This document shows, piece after piece, positions 1 through 7,707 of a DNA stretch of 64,000 nucleotides. Under the pieces are notes generated by a model. That model made no database searches. It saw only the letters and a list, made by a program, of their open reading frames with translations, and was not told where the DNA came from. The translations under genes were made by a program, and so were the position numbers. Numbering within the stretch: position 1 is the first letter of the stretch; every line of letters begins with the position of its first letter. This DNA comes from Anaerolineae bacterium (GTDB lineage: Bacteria; Chloroflexota; Anaerolineae; 4572-78; J111): NCBI GenBank assembly GCA_023382535.1, contig JAHDWA010000010.1, positions 176,925-240,924 on the forward strand, in the 5' to 3' direction.

Positions 1-532
1 TCAGATTCGCCGTATATTCAGCCAGGGAAACCAGGGTTTTGGTCGGCGGCCCCCCGAACTTTTTGCAATCGTTGACCCCAACCATGATAAAAACCCAATC
101 GGGCTGGTGGGCCAAAAACTGGGTAAAGGTGTTTTCCAGGATGTGAGTCGAAGTGTAACCGGATTGGGCCACATTAATCACCTGAATCCCATCATCTGGA
201 CGGCACTGGGCCAACATCGCTTCGAGCAGCCAGACATAACCGTAGCGATAGATCGTGATCGAGTCGCCAACAGCCATGACCTTTCCCCCTGCCCGGATAG
301 GCCATCGTTCGACGACCTGGGCCAGTTCCGGCTCTGCGAGCAGCGCCTGGGCGATATTGTTGATCTCCGTCTTAACCTGCCCCACATAGGCCAAAAACTG
401 CGCTTCGGTGATGTGGCACATCGCCGCTGCCGCCGCGGGCGATACATCCAGCCCCAATGCCGCCGGCACCCAGTGCAGGTTAAAGTCAATCAAAAAGGCG
501 ATTTCTGGGGCAAGTTTAACGTTGGTTGACAT
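1..532 (-). CDS. SGNH/GDSL-family hydrolase (C-terminus cut by window edge)
   Basis: An open frame of 177 codons starts at the ATG at 532-530 and runs off the left edge. SGNH hydrolases are Ser-His esterases and lipases, often acting on acetylated sugars. Block I reads AVGDSITIYR (nucleophile Ser in GDS). Block III reads MVGVNDCKKFGG, matching the GxND oxyanion-hole motif, with an Asn-rich INVAQSGYTS segment before it. The C-terminal Asp-x-x-His block lies outside the window. A helical stretch of about 90 residues precedes block I, longer than in minimal SGNH enzymes. No signal peptide is visible, so it is probably cytoplasmic. It starts 56 bases after the second sugar permease on the same strand, so it may be the last gene of the ABC operon and deacylate the imported sugar. 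The function is inferred from motifs; the substrate is unknown. Confidence 0.8.
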   Translation of the reverse strand, partial: MSTNVKLAPEIAFLIDFNLHWVPAALGLDVSPAAAAAMCHITEAQFLAYVGQVKTEINNIAQALLAEPELAQVVERWPIRAGGKVMAVGDSITIYRYGYVWLLEAMLAQCRPDDGIQVINVAQSGYTSTHILENTFTQFLAHQPDWVFIMVGVNDCKKFGGPPTKTLVSLAEYTANL

Positions 533-551
533 TCCGAACTCCCACAAAAAC

Positions 552-584
552 GGTTATCAGTTATTCTCACTGATTACTGATTAC
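552..584. repeat. Foldback of simple repeat words between permease and esterase
   Basis: The words GTTATCAGTTATT (553-565) and TGATTACTGATTAC (571-584) are near inverse complements around a 5-base loop, and each arm is itself a degenerate tandem repeat. This is one of several foldback elements of the same architecture in this window (see findings). Confidence 0.5.
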
Positions 585-588
585 TTTT

Positions 589-1620
589 TCACTGACCACT
601 GCTCTCTGCTTCCTGCTTGCTTTTCGCAACCCGGCCGATACTGCCCAGCCGGAAGCGGTCCAGCCCCACCGCCAGCAGCAGCACGAGCCCCTGCGATATT
701 TGCTGGTAGTAGGAAGAGATACTGAGCAGAGTCATGCCGTTGTTGAGCGTCCCTAAAATGAGCACGCCGACCAGAGTACCCAGGAGATGGCCCTTGCCGC
801 CGGCCAGACTGGTGCCGCCCAGCACTACCGCCGCAATGACGCTTAACTCCACCCCAAAGGCGGCCTGCGGTGCACCGGCGGCCAGTTGCGAGGTCAGAAA
901 AACGCCCGCGACCCCTGCGCTGAGGCCCGATAACGTGTAGGCAATCAGTTGGTAGCGTTTGACCGGCAGCGCCGCCAGGTGGCTGGCCTCGGCGTTGCCG
1001 CCGATGGCGTACATGGCTCGCCCGTAGGTGGTGTAGCGCATCACAATAAACGCGCCGATGAACAGAATGGCGAACGCCACCACCGGCACCGGCACGCCGC
1101 CAATTCTATCCCGCCCCAGCCAGCCGAAGGCTTCATCTAAGGCCGGTTCGCTCAGCCCGCCCGAAAAGACAAAGGCCAGGCCGCGCACCACCGAGAGCAT
1201 GCCCAGGGTGGTGATGAGCGGATTAATCCCGATGCGGGTCACAATCAGGCCGTTGAGTAATCCCACGACCAAGCCGGTGGCTAACCCTGCTACTACAGCT
1301 CCCCAAATGCCCAGCGCATACTGGCTGTGCGAGATGACCACACCCACCAGGGCCACCGTCGAGCCAACCGACAAATCCAGGCCGCCGCCAACCATTAACA
1401 TGGTTGTAAAGATAGCAATCATACCGATGGTCGAACTGGCCAGCAGCAGGTTGAGAAAGTTACGGGTACTCAGGAAAAAAGGCGACAGCACCGACATCAC
1501 CACCACGATGATGAGGTACATCGCCACCAGCCCAAACCCCTCCTGGAGAGCGGGGTTTTGGAGTATTTTCTGTAATCCATCCGGCTTTGAAACGGGCAGC
1601 GTTTCGGTTCGGTTGCTCAT
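589..1620 (-). CDS. Sugar ABC transporter permease, RbsC family (second copy)
   Basis: This 343-residue inner-membrane permease belongs to the BPD_transp_2/RbsC family, which forms the channel of ribose-, xylose- or galactose-type importers. About 8-10 hydrophobic segments follow a 30-residue cytoplasmic N-terminus. Family hallmarks are GGGLDLSVGSTVAL, NGLIVTRIGINPLITTLGM and VVLGGTSLAGGKGHLLGTL. The ATG at 1620 is preceded by GGAGG and overlaps the stop of the ATPase gene by four bases (ATGA), which suggests translational coupling. It is a clear paralogue of the permease at 3146-4135, so the transporter probably uses a heterodimeric channel. The ligand cannot be told from sequence. Confidence 0.93.
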   Translation of the reverse strand: MSNRTETLPVSKPDGLQKILQNPALQEGFGLVAMYLIIVVVMSVLSPFFLSTRNFLNLLLASSTIGMIAIFTTMLMVGGGLDLSVGSTVALVGVVISHSQYALGIWGAVVAGLATGLVVGLLNGLIVTRIGINPLITTLGMLSVVRGLAFVFSGGLSEPALDEAFGWLGRDRIGGVPVPVVAFAILFIGAFIVMRYTTYGRAMYAIGGNAEASHLAALPVKRYQLIAYTLSGLSAGVAGVFLTSQLAAGAPQAAFGVELSVIAAVVLGGTSLAGGKGHLLGTLVGVLILGTLNNGMTLLSISSYYQQISQGLVLLLAVGLDRFRLGSIGRVAKSKQEAESSGQ

Positions 1621-3146
1621 AGCGTGCCTCCGGCCGCGGCATGGAGGATGATTTCTTCTGTCGCTTCGCGCTGGCTAAATTCGCCGGTCAGTTGGCCCTT
1701 ATACATGGTCAAAATGCGGTGACTCACCGACAAGACTTCCTGGATGTCGGACGAAACCATCAGGATAGCCAGCCCTTGTCCGGCCAGCGCCTCCAACTGG
1801 TCATAAATATCGGAGCGCGCCCCCACATCCACCCCCCAGGTTGGCTCGTTCAGCAGCAGCACCTTGACCTTCGCCTCCAGCCAGCGGCCCAGCACTACCT
1901 TTTGCTGGTTGCCGCCGCTCAAAAAGCGGGTTTCCACCTCCATCCCCCCGGCCATGCGAATGCCCAGGCGGTCAATCCAGTTTTGGGCATGGCGGCGCTC
2001 CAGACTTTGTTGGAAGAAGCTAAAGCGGGACAGGGGGGACCAGTTCGAAAGGGTCAGATTTTGGCGTACGTTCATGCCCAGCACCAGGCCGTTCACCTTG
2101 CGGTCGGTCGGGACAAAGCCGATGCCGGCCTGCCGGGCGTCGCGTGGGGAAGTAATGGTAACGGGCTGGCCGCTGACCAAAATCACGCCGCTGTCGGCCG
2201 GTTCTGCCCCAAAGATAGAGCGGGTCAGGGTGGCGTGTCCGGCTCCCAGCAAGCCAAAAATGCCCACGATTTCACCGGTGCGGATGCTTAAATTAATATC
2301 GTGATAGGCTCCGGCTTTGGTCAAGCCCGTCACTGCTAAAACCGCCTGCCCCTCCTGGCGCTCGACTTGGGCTTCGGCGCGAATTCCGGCCCGCGACTCA
2401 ACCACCTCGCGGCCCACCATCATCCGCACCAGGTCACGATGAGTCACCTCGGCAATCGGGCGGGTGCCGACGTGCAGGCCGTCGCGCAAAACCGTTACCC
2501 GGTCGGCGATTTGAAAAATCTCATCCAGCCGGTGGGAGATGTAGATAATCGCTACCCCTTGCTTTTGCAGGGATTTGATGATGCTGAACAGCAGTTTAAC
2601 TTCGTGGGGGGTTAGCGCGGCAGTCGGCTCGTCCATCACAATGATTTTGGCCTGGGCTGACAGCGCCTTGACAATCTCCACAATCTCCCGGTCCACCACG
2701 CTCAGGCTGCGCATCAGGGCATTCGGGTCAATTTCGATGTCGAGCATACCCAGATATTGGTGGGCCAATTCCTGGGCTTTGTTCCAGTCAACCAGATATT
2801 TGCCCAGAACACCGCTTTGGCGCGGCAGATGCCCCAGCAGCAGATTCTCCATCACCGACAGCTCCGGCGCGTAGTGCAGTTCCTGGTAAATCATGCGAAT
2901 CCCCAGCGCTTCGGCGTCGCTGGGTTCGTGAAGCTGCACCAATTGATCGTTCAGGTAGATTGAACCGCTGTCTTTTTGGTAATCGCCGTTGAGAATTTTG
3001 ATGAGGGTAGACTTGCCCGCCCCGTTCTCGCCGACCAGGGCCAGCACTTCGCCGGCAAACAGGTCAACCGAAACCTTGTCCAGCACTTTCACCCCGTAAA
3101 AGCTCTTGGTGATGTTTTCCATTCTCAGGAAGGGCTGCCTGTCCAT
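1617..3146 (-). CDS. Sugar ABC transporter ATP-binding protein (RbsA/MglA family, two ABC domains)
   Basis: This 509-residue protein contains two fused ABC ATPase domains and powers sugar import at the cytoplasmic face of the membrane. Domain 1 has Walker A GENGAGKST (about 39-47), an MglA-like signature around SVVDREIVEI and Walker B IIVMDEPTAAL. Domain 2 has a degenerate Walker A (GAGHATL, Lys missing), an intact signature LSGGNQQKVVLGRW, and NEPTWGVDVGA where most homologues have DEP. Loss of Walker A Lys in one domain is common in this family. The ATG at 3146 is chosen because AGGAGG lies five bases upstream; a TTG one codon earlier is also possible. It overlaps the stop of the upstream permease (TGATG) and the start of the downstream one. 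Confidence 0.95.
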   Translation of the reverse strand: MDRQPFLRMENITKSFYGVKVLDKVSVDLFAGEVLALVGENGAGKSTLIKILNGDYQKDSGSIYLNDQLVQLHEPSDAEALGIRMIYQELHYAPELSVMENLLLGHLPRQSGVLGKYLVDWNKAQELAHQYLGMLDIEIDPNALMRSLSVVDREIVEIVKALSAQAKIIVMDEPTAALTPHEVKLLFSIIKSLQKQGVAIIYISHRLDEIFQIADRVTVLRDGLHVGTRPIAEVTHRDLVRMMVGREVVESRAGIRAEAQVERQEGQAVLAVTGLTKAGAYHDINLSIRTGEIVGIFGLLGAGHATLTRSIFGAEPADSGVILVSGQPVTITSPRDARQAGIGFVPTDRKVNGLVLGMNVRQNLTLSNWSPLSRFSFFQQSLERRHAQNWIDRLGIRMAGGMEVETRFLSGGNQQKVVLGRWLEAKVKVLLLNEPTWGVDVGARSDIYDQLEALAGQGLAILMVSSDIQEVLSVSHRILTMYKGQLTGEFSQREATEEIILHAAAGGTL

Positions 3147-4135
3147 CAAGACCTCCTCAGGCGCAGGCGCAGTTGGTCAAACCCAACCGCCAGCAGCAGC
3201 ACCAGGCCGCGCGCCACTTCCTGGTAATAGGAGGATACGTTGGTCAGGATGAGGCCGTTGTCCAACGTTCGCAGGATAAAGACGCCAATCAGCGTACCGA
3301 TGAGACTCCCTTTGCCGCCGGCCAGGCTGGTTCCGCCCAAAATCACGGCGGCGATGACCGTAAATTCCAGGCCCGTCGCCGCCTGGGGTGTCCCCGCCGC
3401 CAGTTGCGAGGCCAGGACCATCCCACCCAGCGCCGCCAGAAAGCCGCACAGGGTGAACACAATCAATTGATAGCGGTTGACCGGAATCCCGGCCAAGCGG
3501 CTGGCCGCGGGATTACCGCCGATGGCGTACAGGTCACGGCCAAACGGGGTTTTAGCCAGCACAAAAATGAAGACGGCGTATAAAACCAGCATCAAAATCA
3601 GCGAAAAAGGTACGCCGCCCAGATCGCCGCGTCCCAGAAATTGGAACTGGGGTTGGCTGAGCTGGTTCATCTGGCCACCGGTGAGTACAAAGGCCAGGCC
3701 GCGAATAATCGAGAACATGCCCAGGGTGGTGATGAGCGGGTTAATTTTTAGCCGGGTCACCACCAGGCCGTTCAAGGCGCCGACCACCGCGCCGCTCAAG
3801 AGGCCGATGGCTACACAGGCCCAGATCGGTAAAATCTGGTTGTCCCACAAGAGACTGGTCACTACTCCGGCCAGAGCTGCCACCGAGCCGACAGAAATAT
3901 CCACCCCCCCGGCAATTAAGAGGATGGTTTCGCCTATAGCCACAATTCCAACCACCGCCAGGGTCTGCCCGATGTTGACAAAGTTTTGCACGCTCAGAAA
4001 GTGGGGGGTTAGCAGGGCAAAAATCAGGCACATCACCACAAATACGGTCAGCAGGCTCAGGCCGGTATTCAAACGGAGCCGGGAAAACACCGTCGAGGCA
4101 GGCCCGGAGACGGCTGATGGGGTTGACTGAGCCAT
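3146..4135 (-). CDS. Sugar ABC transporter permease, RbsC family (first copy)
   Basis: A 329-residue multi-pass membrane protein of the RbsC/AraH family. It carries AGGVDISVGSVAAL, NGLVVTRLKINPLITTLGM and VILGGTSLAGGKGSLIGTL, in the same order as in the paralogue encoded 1.5 kb downstream. The start ATG at 4135 has AGGAGA eight bases upstream. It is the second gene of the operon, 160 bases behind the binding-protein gene. That gap holds a hairpin-forming element that may lower expression of the membrane genes relative to the binding protein. Ligand unknown. Confidence 0.93.
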   Translation of the reverse strand: MAQSTPSAVSGPASTVFSRLRLNTGLSLLTVFVVMCLIFALLTPHFLSVQNFVNIGQTLAVVGIVAIGETILLIAGGVDISVGSVAALAGVVTSLLWDNQILPIWACVAIGLLSGAVVGALNGLVVTRLKINPLITTLGMFSIIRGLAFVLTGGQMNQLSQPQFQFLGRGDLGGVPFSLILMLVLYAVFIFVLAKTPFGRDLYAIGGNPAASRLAGIPVNRYQLIVFTLCGFLAALGGMVLASQLAAGTPQAATGLEFTVIAAVILGGTSLAGGKGSLIGTLIGVFILRTLDNGLILTNVSSYYQEVARGLVLLLAVGFDQLRLRLRRS

Positions 4136-4200
4136 CGCTTTCTCCTAAATAGAGGGTGAAGAGACCCTAATGGCTTTCATCTTCAAAATCGGCAACGAAA

Positions 4201-4257
4201 TTGGAAGATTGGAAGACTGGATAAAAGGTCCAACCTTCCAACCCTCCAGCCTTCCAA
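4201..4257. repeat. Foldback element between binding-protein and permease genes
   Basis: Arms 4201-4220 and 4238-4257 pair at about 15 of 20 positions around a 17-base loop. Both arms are built from the degenerate words TTGGAAGA and CCTTCCAA. In the minus-strand transcript it would form a hairpin between the first and second genes of the sugar operon, a position where such structures commonly give the binding protein higher expression than the membrane subunits. No T-run follows, so it is more likely a processing or stabilising hairpin or a dispersed repeat than a terminator. Confidence 0.5.
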
Positions 4258-4295
4258 ACATTTTAACCCGGTAGGGTCTGAAACATTAAAGCTTG

Positions 4296-5405
4296 TTACT
4301 TACAGCCTGTGGCGTCAGAATAGAGTTCACACAGGTTATCTTTGGTAATAAAAACGTGGTCTACGTAAATGGAGGGGGGCAGGGGTCTGCACTCCAGGGC
4401 ATCGAGCATGGCCGGAATAATCTTGAAACCGTACTTTTCGGGGAAGTAGCCAGTGGCACCCAAATAGATGCTGCCTTCCTTCATTATTTCCTCCTGGCCG
4501 GAGGGGTCAGCGCCCTGGCCAACGACAATCGCCTGGTCTTTGCGATTGGCCGCTTCGAGTGCGGCGATAGTGCCCAGGGCCGTGCCGTCGTTGATGGTCA
4601 TGCCGACGATATGCTCGGCGTCGGGGATTTTGGGCAGAGTGTCGCCCACGACCTTGAAGGCTTCATCCTGGGTGTTTTTGCTGTCAAGGCGGAAAACCAT
4701 ATCGTCGGGAACTTTGGTTTCGAGGTTATCTTGCAGACCTTCCAGCATCCCTTGCATGCGGGCAGCGGGGATCGGCCCGGATTGGGGCAGTTCCAGCAGG
4801 AGGATGGCGTCAACCTGGCCATCCCAATTCTGCTTGGCATACTCCGCCGCTGCTTCACCGGCCAGACGGCCGGCTTTGTAGTTGTCGGCTCCAAAGAAGG
4901 TGGCGCCGGGCATGGGGATGTCAATGGCAATGACCGGCACGTTGGCGGCGCGGAACTTGTCCATGATCACGTTGCCAAATTTCTCGTCGGTTTGGAACTC
5001 AATCACGCCGTTTACGCCCTGGGTCAGGAAGCTGTCGGCGTTGGCCAGGGCGGTCGCGCCGTCCAGTTTGTTGTCGGCCAGCACCAGCTCGATGTTACCG
5101 GCCTCTTCGGCTGCTGCCTCGATGCCCTCGCGGACCAGCTTGGTAAAGACAATGTCTTCGGTCAGGTTAGCAAAGCCAATTTTGTAGCTGTCTTTCATGG
5201 TGGTGCACTCGGCGGCGGCCTCCGCCGGTTTTTCAACTTCAACCGTGACTACCTTTTCAACCTCAACCGTCTCTTTGACCACGACAGTTTCAACTTTAGT
5301 TATGGTTTCAGGAGTTGGGGCTGCGCCGCAGGCGGCAATAGCCATGAGCGCCAGTGCAACCAGGCTGAACAACAGCGTAACTTTGATAAGTTTAGAGCGA
5401 TTCAT
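4296..5405 (-). CDS. Sugar ABC transporter substrate-binding lipoprotein (Peripla_BP_4)
   Basis: This 369-residue extracytoplasmic binding protein captures the ligand for the importer encoded downstream. Residues 1-26 form a lipoprotein signal peptide with lipobox AIAAC (Cys26). Residues 30-66 are a Thr/Val/Glu-rich linker, and residues 74-369 form the two-lobed binding domain, starting YKIGFANL. Conserved segments include EAGNIEL, DIPMPGATFFGADNY and IVVGQGAD. The ATG is preceded by GGAGGGG. It is the first gene of the operon and has a leader of about 470 bases from the promoter near 5903. Its binding domain is strikingly similar (79 identities in 146 aligned residues counted by eye) to the C-terminal half of the divergent regulator at 5997-7682. 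Confidence 0.95.
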   Translation of the reverse strand: MNRSKLIKVTLLFSLVALALMAIAACGAAPTPETITKVETVVVKETVEVEKVVTVEVEKPAEAAAECTTMKDSYKIGFANLTEDIVFTKLVREGIEAAAEEAGNIELVLADNKLDGATALANADSFLTQGVNGVIEFQTDEKFGNVIMDKFRAANVPVIAIDIPMPGATFFGADNYKAGRLAGEAAAEYAKQNWDGQVDAILLLELPQSGPIPAARMQGMLEGLQDNLETKVPDDMVFRLDSKNTQDEAFKVVGDTLPKIPDAEHIVGMTINDGTALGTIAALEAANRKDQAIVVGQGADPSGQEEIMKEGSIYLGATGYFPEKYGFKIIPAMLDALECRPLPPSIYVDHVFITKDNLCELYSDATGCK

Positions 5406-5526
5406 GGAGTAAATCCCCTCCTAAATTTAATGGATTCAATAGAATTTTGCCCACGAGCCACTGCTTGGCCCTGGCGGTTACCAATGCTGCCTAAAAGGAT
5501 ATATTGCTAAATTTCACCTCCTTCGT

Positions 5527-5622
5527 AAATAGTCCTCATCCTCGGCTCTCTCTGTGCACCTCTCAAAAGGAAAGAGGAGAGAAAACCCAAAGGACCATAG
5601 GAGGTTAGCTTGAGGACTATTT
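5527..5622 (-). ncRNA. Structured leader element with a perfect 12-bp closing stem
   Basis: AAATAGTCCTCA (5527-5538) and TGAGGACTATTT (5611-5622) are perfect inverse complements enclosing 72 bases with further CT/GA-rich complementarity. In the minus-strand transcript the stem is followed within three bases by AAGGAGGTGA, a near-perfect anti-16S match with no ATG, GTG or TTG at normal spacing. It could be a regulatory leader, a ribosome stand-by site, or an inserted palindromic element. Nothing here matches a riboswitch I know. Confidence 0.35.
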
Positions 5623-5840
5623 TCATGAGCGGTGGTATACAGGAGGTAAAGAAGGACTGAAATTTAAGGGGTAAGACGTTGCGGGTGACAACAGCCAGGT
5701 GTTTAGGGTAAAAAGAGTGCGCCAGACAGGGGGGGTAAACGGCTAAAATGATCGTCTGCAACGCCAGACTTAGCGCCGATTTGCGACGATTCGATAAGCG
5801 GGTTGTAGATGTTGTCTGCACTTTATTCGTCATTGAACTT

Positions 5841-5880
5841 TGGTGAAAATTATTGATTTTTTGTGAAATTTGTTGGTCGA
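5841..5880. promoter_or_regulatory. Possible operator: 20-base direct repeats beside the divergent promoters
   Basis: TGGTGAAAATTATTG at 5841 and TTGTGAAATTTGTTG at 5861 recur with a 20-base period (two helical turns). They sit just downstream of the minus-strand -10 box, near the start of the sugar-operon transcript. DeoR-type repressors commonly use spaced repeats. Assignment to the adjacent DeoR-like regulator is inference. Confidence 0.35.
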
Positions 5881-5908
5881 GTTTAGCACAATTATTGAAA
5901 CCTGTCAA
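5880..5908 (-). promoter_or_regulatory. Sigma-70-type promoter of the sugar ABC operon
   Basis: Read on the minus strand, -35 TTGACA (5908-5903), a 17-base spacer and -10 TAAACT (5885-5880) give a near-consensus promoter. Transcription would start near 5873 and run through a leader of about 470 bases into the binding-protein gene. Confidence 0.65.
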
Positions 5909-5928
5909 ATAAAACGAGAAAGCTTTGA

Positions 5929-5957
5929 TTGACGACTTTCTGGCCTCGTGTTACAAT
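5929..5957 (+). promoter_or_regulatory. Sigma-70-type promoter of the DeoR-fusion regulator
   Basis: -35 TTGACG (5929-5934), a 17-base spacer and -10 TACAAT (5952-5957) predict a start near 5964, about 33 bases before the regulator ATG. The -35 boxes of the two divergent promoters are only about 20 bases apart, so one bound regulator could control both. Confidence 0.65.
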
Positions 5958-5996
5958 GGATTCGACAAATTTCGCTAAAATCTCCAAAAGTGCCAT

Positions 5997-7682
5997 ATGA
6001 CCACCTTTGAAAGACGACAACGCATCCTGACCCTGTTGCGCGAGCAATCCAATGCGACGGTAATTGAACTGGCCAAGCTGCTAAACGTGTCCGAGGGGAC
6101 TATTCGCAATGATTTGACCGCGCTTGACGAAGCGCAGCAGATTATGCGCGTCCGGGGTGGGGCGGTGGTGCGGGATATTCACCCGGTGCAGATGCCCGCT
6201 CTGGCGGCCAAGGCCCGAGTCAATGCGCCGGCCAAGCAGCGGATTGCCCGCTGGGCGGCGGATATGGTGGAAGATGGTGATGCCATCCTGCTGGATGCCA
6301 GCACCACCGTGTTCCATATGGCCGCTTATTTACAGGACCGCCGGAATTTGACGATCATCACCAACGGCCTTGAAGTCGCCCGGGCGCTGGCCGCCAACCG
6401 GGCCAACACGACCATTCTTATCGGCGGGGTCCTGCGCGCCGATGGCACCTCCGTCACCGGGCATCTGGGCGAAAAGATGCTGCGGGATCTGCACATCAAA
6501 ACCGCCTTTGTCTCCTGTTCGGGCTTCACGGTTGAGGTTGGCTTAACCGAGCTTGACTTGCAGGAGGCCCAACTCAAAAGCCATATGATTCGTTCGGCCA
6601 GCCGGGTGATCGCTTTGATTGACTCCAGCAAATTCGGCCGGGCTGCGCTGGTGCCTTTTGCGGCGGTGGAGCAAATCTCTCACATTCTAACCGACAGCCA
6701 GGTAGACCCGGCGACCCTGGAATGCCTGCGCCAAACCAATATTACTATAACCGTTTGCGGCGAGACCACCGCCTCCTCTTTCACCCCCCTGGACACCCAA
6801 CGCACCCACTACCGCGTTGGTTTTGCCAATCTCAGCGAAGAGATTCCCTTTGCCGTGGATGTCCGGCGCGGCCTGGAGCGGGCCGCCAAAGAGGCCGGCA
6901 ATATTGATTTGATTGTGGCCGATAACCAGTTGCAGGGTGAGGTTGCCCTGCGTATTGCCGAGCACTTAATTGGCAAAGGGGTGGACCTGGTTATCGAGTA
7001 TCAGATTGACGAAAAAGTGGGCAGTCTGATCATGAACAAATTCCAGCAGGCGGGCATCCCCGTCATTGCGGTGGATATTCCCATGCTGGGGGCCAGTTTT
7101 TTTGGCGCGGACAACTACCAGTCGGGGCATACGGCGGGAGCAGCCCTGGGGAACTGGATCAAAAAACAGTGGGCCGGCGCAGTTGATCATCTGATTGTGC
7201 TGGAAGAACCGCGCGCCGGCGCTTTGCCCGCAGCCCGGATACATGGGCAAATTGACGGTTTACAATCCGTTATTGGAGAAATCCCGGCCGAAAAGATCTG
7301 CTATCTGGACAGCGGCAACACCACCGAGCTGAGCGAAATGCAGATGGCTCGCGCCTTGGAGGAATATGCCTCCGCTCATCATCTGGCGGTTATCTCCTTC
7401 AACGACGATGCAGCCTTTGGCGCTCTCAGCGCGGCCCGCAAAGCCGGTCGAGAGGCAGACGTAGTTATTATTGGACAGGGCGCTGACCGTAAACTGCGTC
7501 CGGAGATACGCCGGCCCAACTCGCGCATTATCGGCTCCACCGCCTTTATGCCGGAGAAATACGGCGAGAAGCTGATTGATCTAGCCCTCAAAATACTGCA
7601 AGGCAAGCCCGTCCCTCCGGCGGTCTACACCGACCATACTTTTATCAACGCCAAGAATATTGACCTTTTTTACCCCGAATAG
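5997..7682 (+). CDS. DeoR-family regulator fused to a sugar-binding-protein domain
   Basis: This 561-residue cytoplasmic regulator has an unusual build. Residues 1-57 are a DeoR winged helix (RRQRILTLL, VIELAKLLNVSEGTIRNDL). Residues about 75-250 are the usual DeoR sensor domain (DGDAILLDASTT, ITNGLEVA, GGVLRADG, LIDSSKFG). Residues 272-561 are a periplasmic-binding-protein fold lacking any signal peptide. Ordinary DeoR proteins end near residue 255. The added domain is about half identical to the transporter's own binding protein over its first 146 residues, sharing GFANL, EAGNI, FFGADNY, GQGAD and PEKYG. The simplest reading is duplication of the binding-protein gene and fusion to a repressor that then senses the transported sugar directly. 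It is divergent from the operon it presumably controls. Confidence 0.93.
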   Translation: MTTFERRQRILTLLREQSNATVIELAKLLNVSEGTIRNDLTALDEAQQIMRVRGGAVVRDIHPVQMPALAAKARVNAPAKQRIARWAADMVEDGDAILLDASTTVFHMAAYLQDRRNLTIITNGLEVARALAANRANTTILIGGVLRADGTSVTGHLGEKMLRDLHIKTAFVSCSGFTVEVGLTELDLQEAQLKSHMIRSASRVIALIDSSKFGRAALVPFAAVEQISHILTDSQVDPATLECLRQTNITITVCGETTASSFTPLDTQRTHYRVGFANLSEEIPFAVDVRRGLERAAKEAGNIDLIVADNQLQGEVALRIAEHLIGKGVDLVIEYQIDEKVGSLIMNKFQQAGIPVIAVDIPMLGASFFGADNYQSGHTAGAALGNWIKKQWAGAVDHLIVLEEPRAGALPAARIHGQIDGLQSVIGEIPAEKICYLDSGNTTELSEMQMARALEEYASAHHLAVISFNDDAAFGALSAARKAGREADVVIIGQGADRKLRPEIRRPNSRIIGSTAFMPEKYGEKLIDLALKILQGKPVPPAVYTDHTFINAKNIDLFYPE

Positions 7683-7685
7683 AAA

Positions 7686-7707
7686 TTAGCTTTAGTCCAA
7701 AAGCTAA
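7686..7707. terminator. Hairpin between convergent regulator and lhr genes
   Basis: TTAGCTTT (7686-7693) and AAAGCTAA (7700-7707) form an 8-bp stem with a 6-base loop, overlapping the lhr stop codon. On the minus strand it is followed by TTTCT, a weak U-tract, so it may end lhr transcription; the plus-strand side lacks a T-run. Confidence 0.45.

Larger units (their letters stand above)
5406..5996. other. Divergent intergenic region: leader, operators and promoters of the sugar system
   Basis: This 591-base stretch holds two back-to-back sigma-70 promoters (5880-5908 minus, 5929-5957 plus), candidate 20-base direct repeats (5841-5880), and a leader of about 470 bases for the binding-protein gene. 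The leader includes a 12-bp-stem hairpin (5527-5622) and an orphan Shine-Dalgarno-like sequence (about 5515-5525). I see no convincing protein gene in it. Confidence 0.7.

Noticed and set aside
4293..5510. Plus-strand frame of 405 codons opposite the binding-protein gene
   Set aside because: It fully overlaps a convincing lipoprotein gene in antisense and has low-complexity, Gly/Val/Phe-rich sequence typical of shadow frames.
5507..5908. Minus-strand frame of 133 codons in the sugar-operon leader
   Set aside because: Its start falls in a -35 box, it has no ribosome site or recognisable motif, and the composition looks like noise. A shorter start inside it is not better supported.
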